From an uncultured Spongiibacteraceae bacterium (GTDB lineage: Bacteria; Pseudomonadota; Gammaproteobacteria; Pseudomonadales; CAMLJR01): a DNA stretch of 15,730 nt. The notes below the pieces were generated by a model, which did not search any database, was not told the DNA's origin, and saw only the letters and a program-made list of their open reading frames with translations. The stretch covers positions 1-15,730 of the forward strand of contig CAMLJR010000063.1 in assembly GCA_946480345.1 (NCBI GenBank). The letters are read 5' to 3'. Shown here piece by piece: positions 14,723 through 15,730 of the stretch; within the stretch, counting starts at the first letter, position 1, and each line of letters starts with the position of its first letter. The position numbers and the translations under genes were made by a program.

Positions 14723-15730
14723 TTATTTGCGGTGGTTTTGCTTCTCGATAAATTCATCGATGACCTGATACACATATTCGCAATCTTCGATGGTCATGGT
14801 TGGGTGACACGGCAACATCAAGCCATTGCGCATCACCTGATCCGCATTCGGACAGCCTTCCGCATCGACGCGGAACTCGACGCCATTCATCATCGGTTGG
14901 CGTGCGGCGTGACCGGAGAAAATTACGCGCGTAAACACGCCGGAATCCTCCAGATATTTCTGCATTTCACGGCGACTCCAGCCGAGTTCCGGACGCAGTT
15001 GCACCGGATAGCAAATCCAGGTGGTGAATACATCCGGATGCACACGCGCCTTGATGAAATACTCGGAACGTTTTTCCAGATATTTCGCGTGCAGATCGAA
15101 ACGTTCCTGACGCAACCTGGTGAACATATCGAGCTTATTCAATTGCTCGTGGCCAAATGCGGCGCCGGCTTCGTTCGGAATAAAACCATACGCGATTTCC
15201 TCAAATATAAATAAACCGTCGTATTCGATATCGCCGATGTTCTCCAGAAAACGGCCGTCGCTATCGCCTTTGCGCGTGCCGTGCATGAATTTTTCGGACG
15301 AGCGACCCCAATTGCGCAGCATCAGCGCACGGTCCCACAGTTTCGGATCATCGATCGCGACCAGGCCGCCATTACCAAGGCAGGTAATGATGTGGAAAAT
15401 CGAAAAACTGGTGACGCTGATATGCGCACGCGTCCCGGCCGGCTTACCGCGATAAGTGCCGCCGAGCGTGTCGCAACTGTCTTCGATCAAATACAGACCG
15501 TGCTTGTCTGCAATCGCGCGCAGACGATCCCAATCGGGCATGCCACCGACGAGATTCGGAATCAGCAGCGCTTTGGCTTTCGGCGTGATGTTACGTTCGA
15601 TTTTGTCGATATCGATCTGATACGTATCGAGTTCGACATCGACCAGCACCGGCACATAGCCGTTCAACACGATGCTGGAAATATCGGTGCCGAATGTCAG
15701 CGTGGGCGTAATCACTTCGGAGCCCTTCGG
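14723..15730 (-). CDS. DegT/RfbH-like PLP enzyme with His at the catalytic Lys position, N-terminus beyond window
   Basis: The frame is open to the window edge, giving 335 residues (the visible part begins PKGSEVITP), so the N-terminus is missing. The fold is that of the DegT/DnrJ/EryC1/StrS family of sugar aminotransferases. The segment EDSCDTLGGTYRGKPAGT and the following SFSIFHIIT resemble RfbH/E1 (CDP-4-keto-6-deoxyglucose 3-dehydrase). The lysine that forms the PLP Schiff base in aminotransferases is His here (codon at 15392-15394, residue 113 of the visible part), as in E1 and ColD, so a PMP-dependent C3 dehydration is more likely than transamination. In E1 a [2Fe-2S] cluster is bound by a C-x57-C-x-C-x7-C pattern. 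The first Cys is kept in EDSCD, but the region of the others (NWGRSSEKFMHG) has no Cys, so this protein probably lacks the cluster and resembles ColD more. It ends at a clear terminator. Confidence 0.85.
   Translation of the reverse strand, partial: PKGSEVITPTLTFGTDISSIVLNGYVPVLVDVELDTYQIDIDKIERNITPKAKALLIPNLVGGMPDWDRLRAIADKHGLYLIEDSCDTLGGTYRGKPAGTRAHISVTSFSIFHIITCLGNGGLVAIDDPKLWDRALMLRNWGRSSEKFMHGTRKGDSDGRFLENIGDIEYDGLFIFEEIAYGFIPNEAGAAFGHEQLNKLDMFTRLRQERFDLHAKYLEKRSEYFIKARVHPDVFTTWICYPVQLRPELGWSRREMQKYLEDSGVFTRVIFSGHAARQPMMNGVEFRVDAEGCPNADQVMRNGLMLPCHPTMTIEDCEYVYQVIDEFIEKQNHRK

Noticed and set aside
1..15730. CRISPR arrays, tRNA genes, insertion sequences, toxin-antitoxin or defence genes
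   Set aside because: No regularly spaced repeats, no cloverleaf-like segment and no transposase, nuclease or toxin family was seen on either strand.

Overview
The window looks like a catabolic or secondary-metabolic accessory region of a proteobacterial chromosome, most likely a gammaproteobacterium. The reasons are a near-textbook ybiI gene (small DksA/TraR-type zinc-finger protein with its characteristic C-terminus), clear Shine-Dalgarno sites, moderate GC, tight operons and families typical of versatile aerobic degraders. The genus cannot be fixed from sequence alone. No rRNA, tRNA, CRISPR, insertion sequence or phage gene was seen.

Layout. (1) 1-261, minus: N-terminal part of a short-chain dehydrogenase, cut by the window edge, preceded by a perfect 11-bp-arm palindrome. 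(2) 447-3926, minus: an operon of COG3653-type amidohydrolase, then a COQ4-family protein with an intact HDxxH-x11-E metal motif, then a TauD/TfdA-type Fe(II)/2-oxoglutarate dioxygenase. (3) 4171-8129, plus: a divergent AraC-family regulator, an alpha/beta hydrolase with an Asp nucleophile, a ferritin-like di-iron protein and a KshA/Neverland-type Rieske oxygenase. The Rieske gene has its own promoter-like region and a strong hairpin after it. (4) 8236-9159, minus: an NAD-dependent epimerase/dehydratase-type reductase, divergent from ybiI (9330-9596, plus). (5) 9671-14590, minus: a tightly coupled operon of aldo/keto reductase, GMC oxidoreductase, a second GMC oxidoreductase with three clustered cysteines, and its Tat-signal small subunit of the gluconate 2-dehydrogenase subunit 3 type. 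(6) 14723-15730, minus: a DegT/RfbH-like PLP enzyme, open at the window edge and followed by a rho-independent terminator. Its catalytic lysine position is a histidine.

How the genes may work together (inference). Four separate metal-dependent oxidative chemistries lie within 8 kb: Rieske, ferritin-like di-iron, Fe/2OG and COQ4. They sit with hydrolases (alpha/beta hydrolase, amidohydrolase), alcohol/aldehyde-level redox enzymes (SDR, epimerase-type SDR, AKR, two GMC flavoproteins) and an AraC regulator at the divergent promoter. This fits a multi-step oxidative pathway for a cyclic, steroid- or terpenoid-like substrate. The substrate is not identifiable here, and the ferredoxin reductase that a KshA-type Rieske enzyme needs is not in the window. 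The GMC plus small subunit pair probably forms a Tat-exported periplasmic dehydrogenase, but no cytochrome c partner gene is visible.
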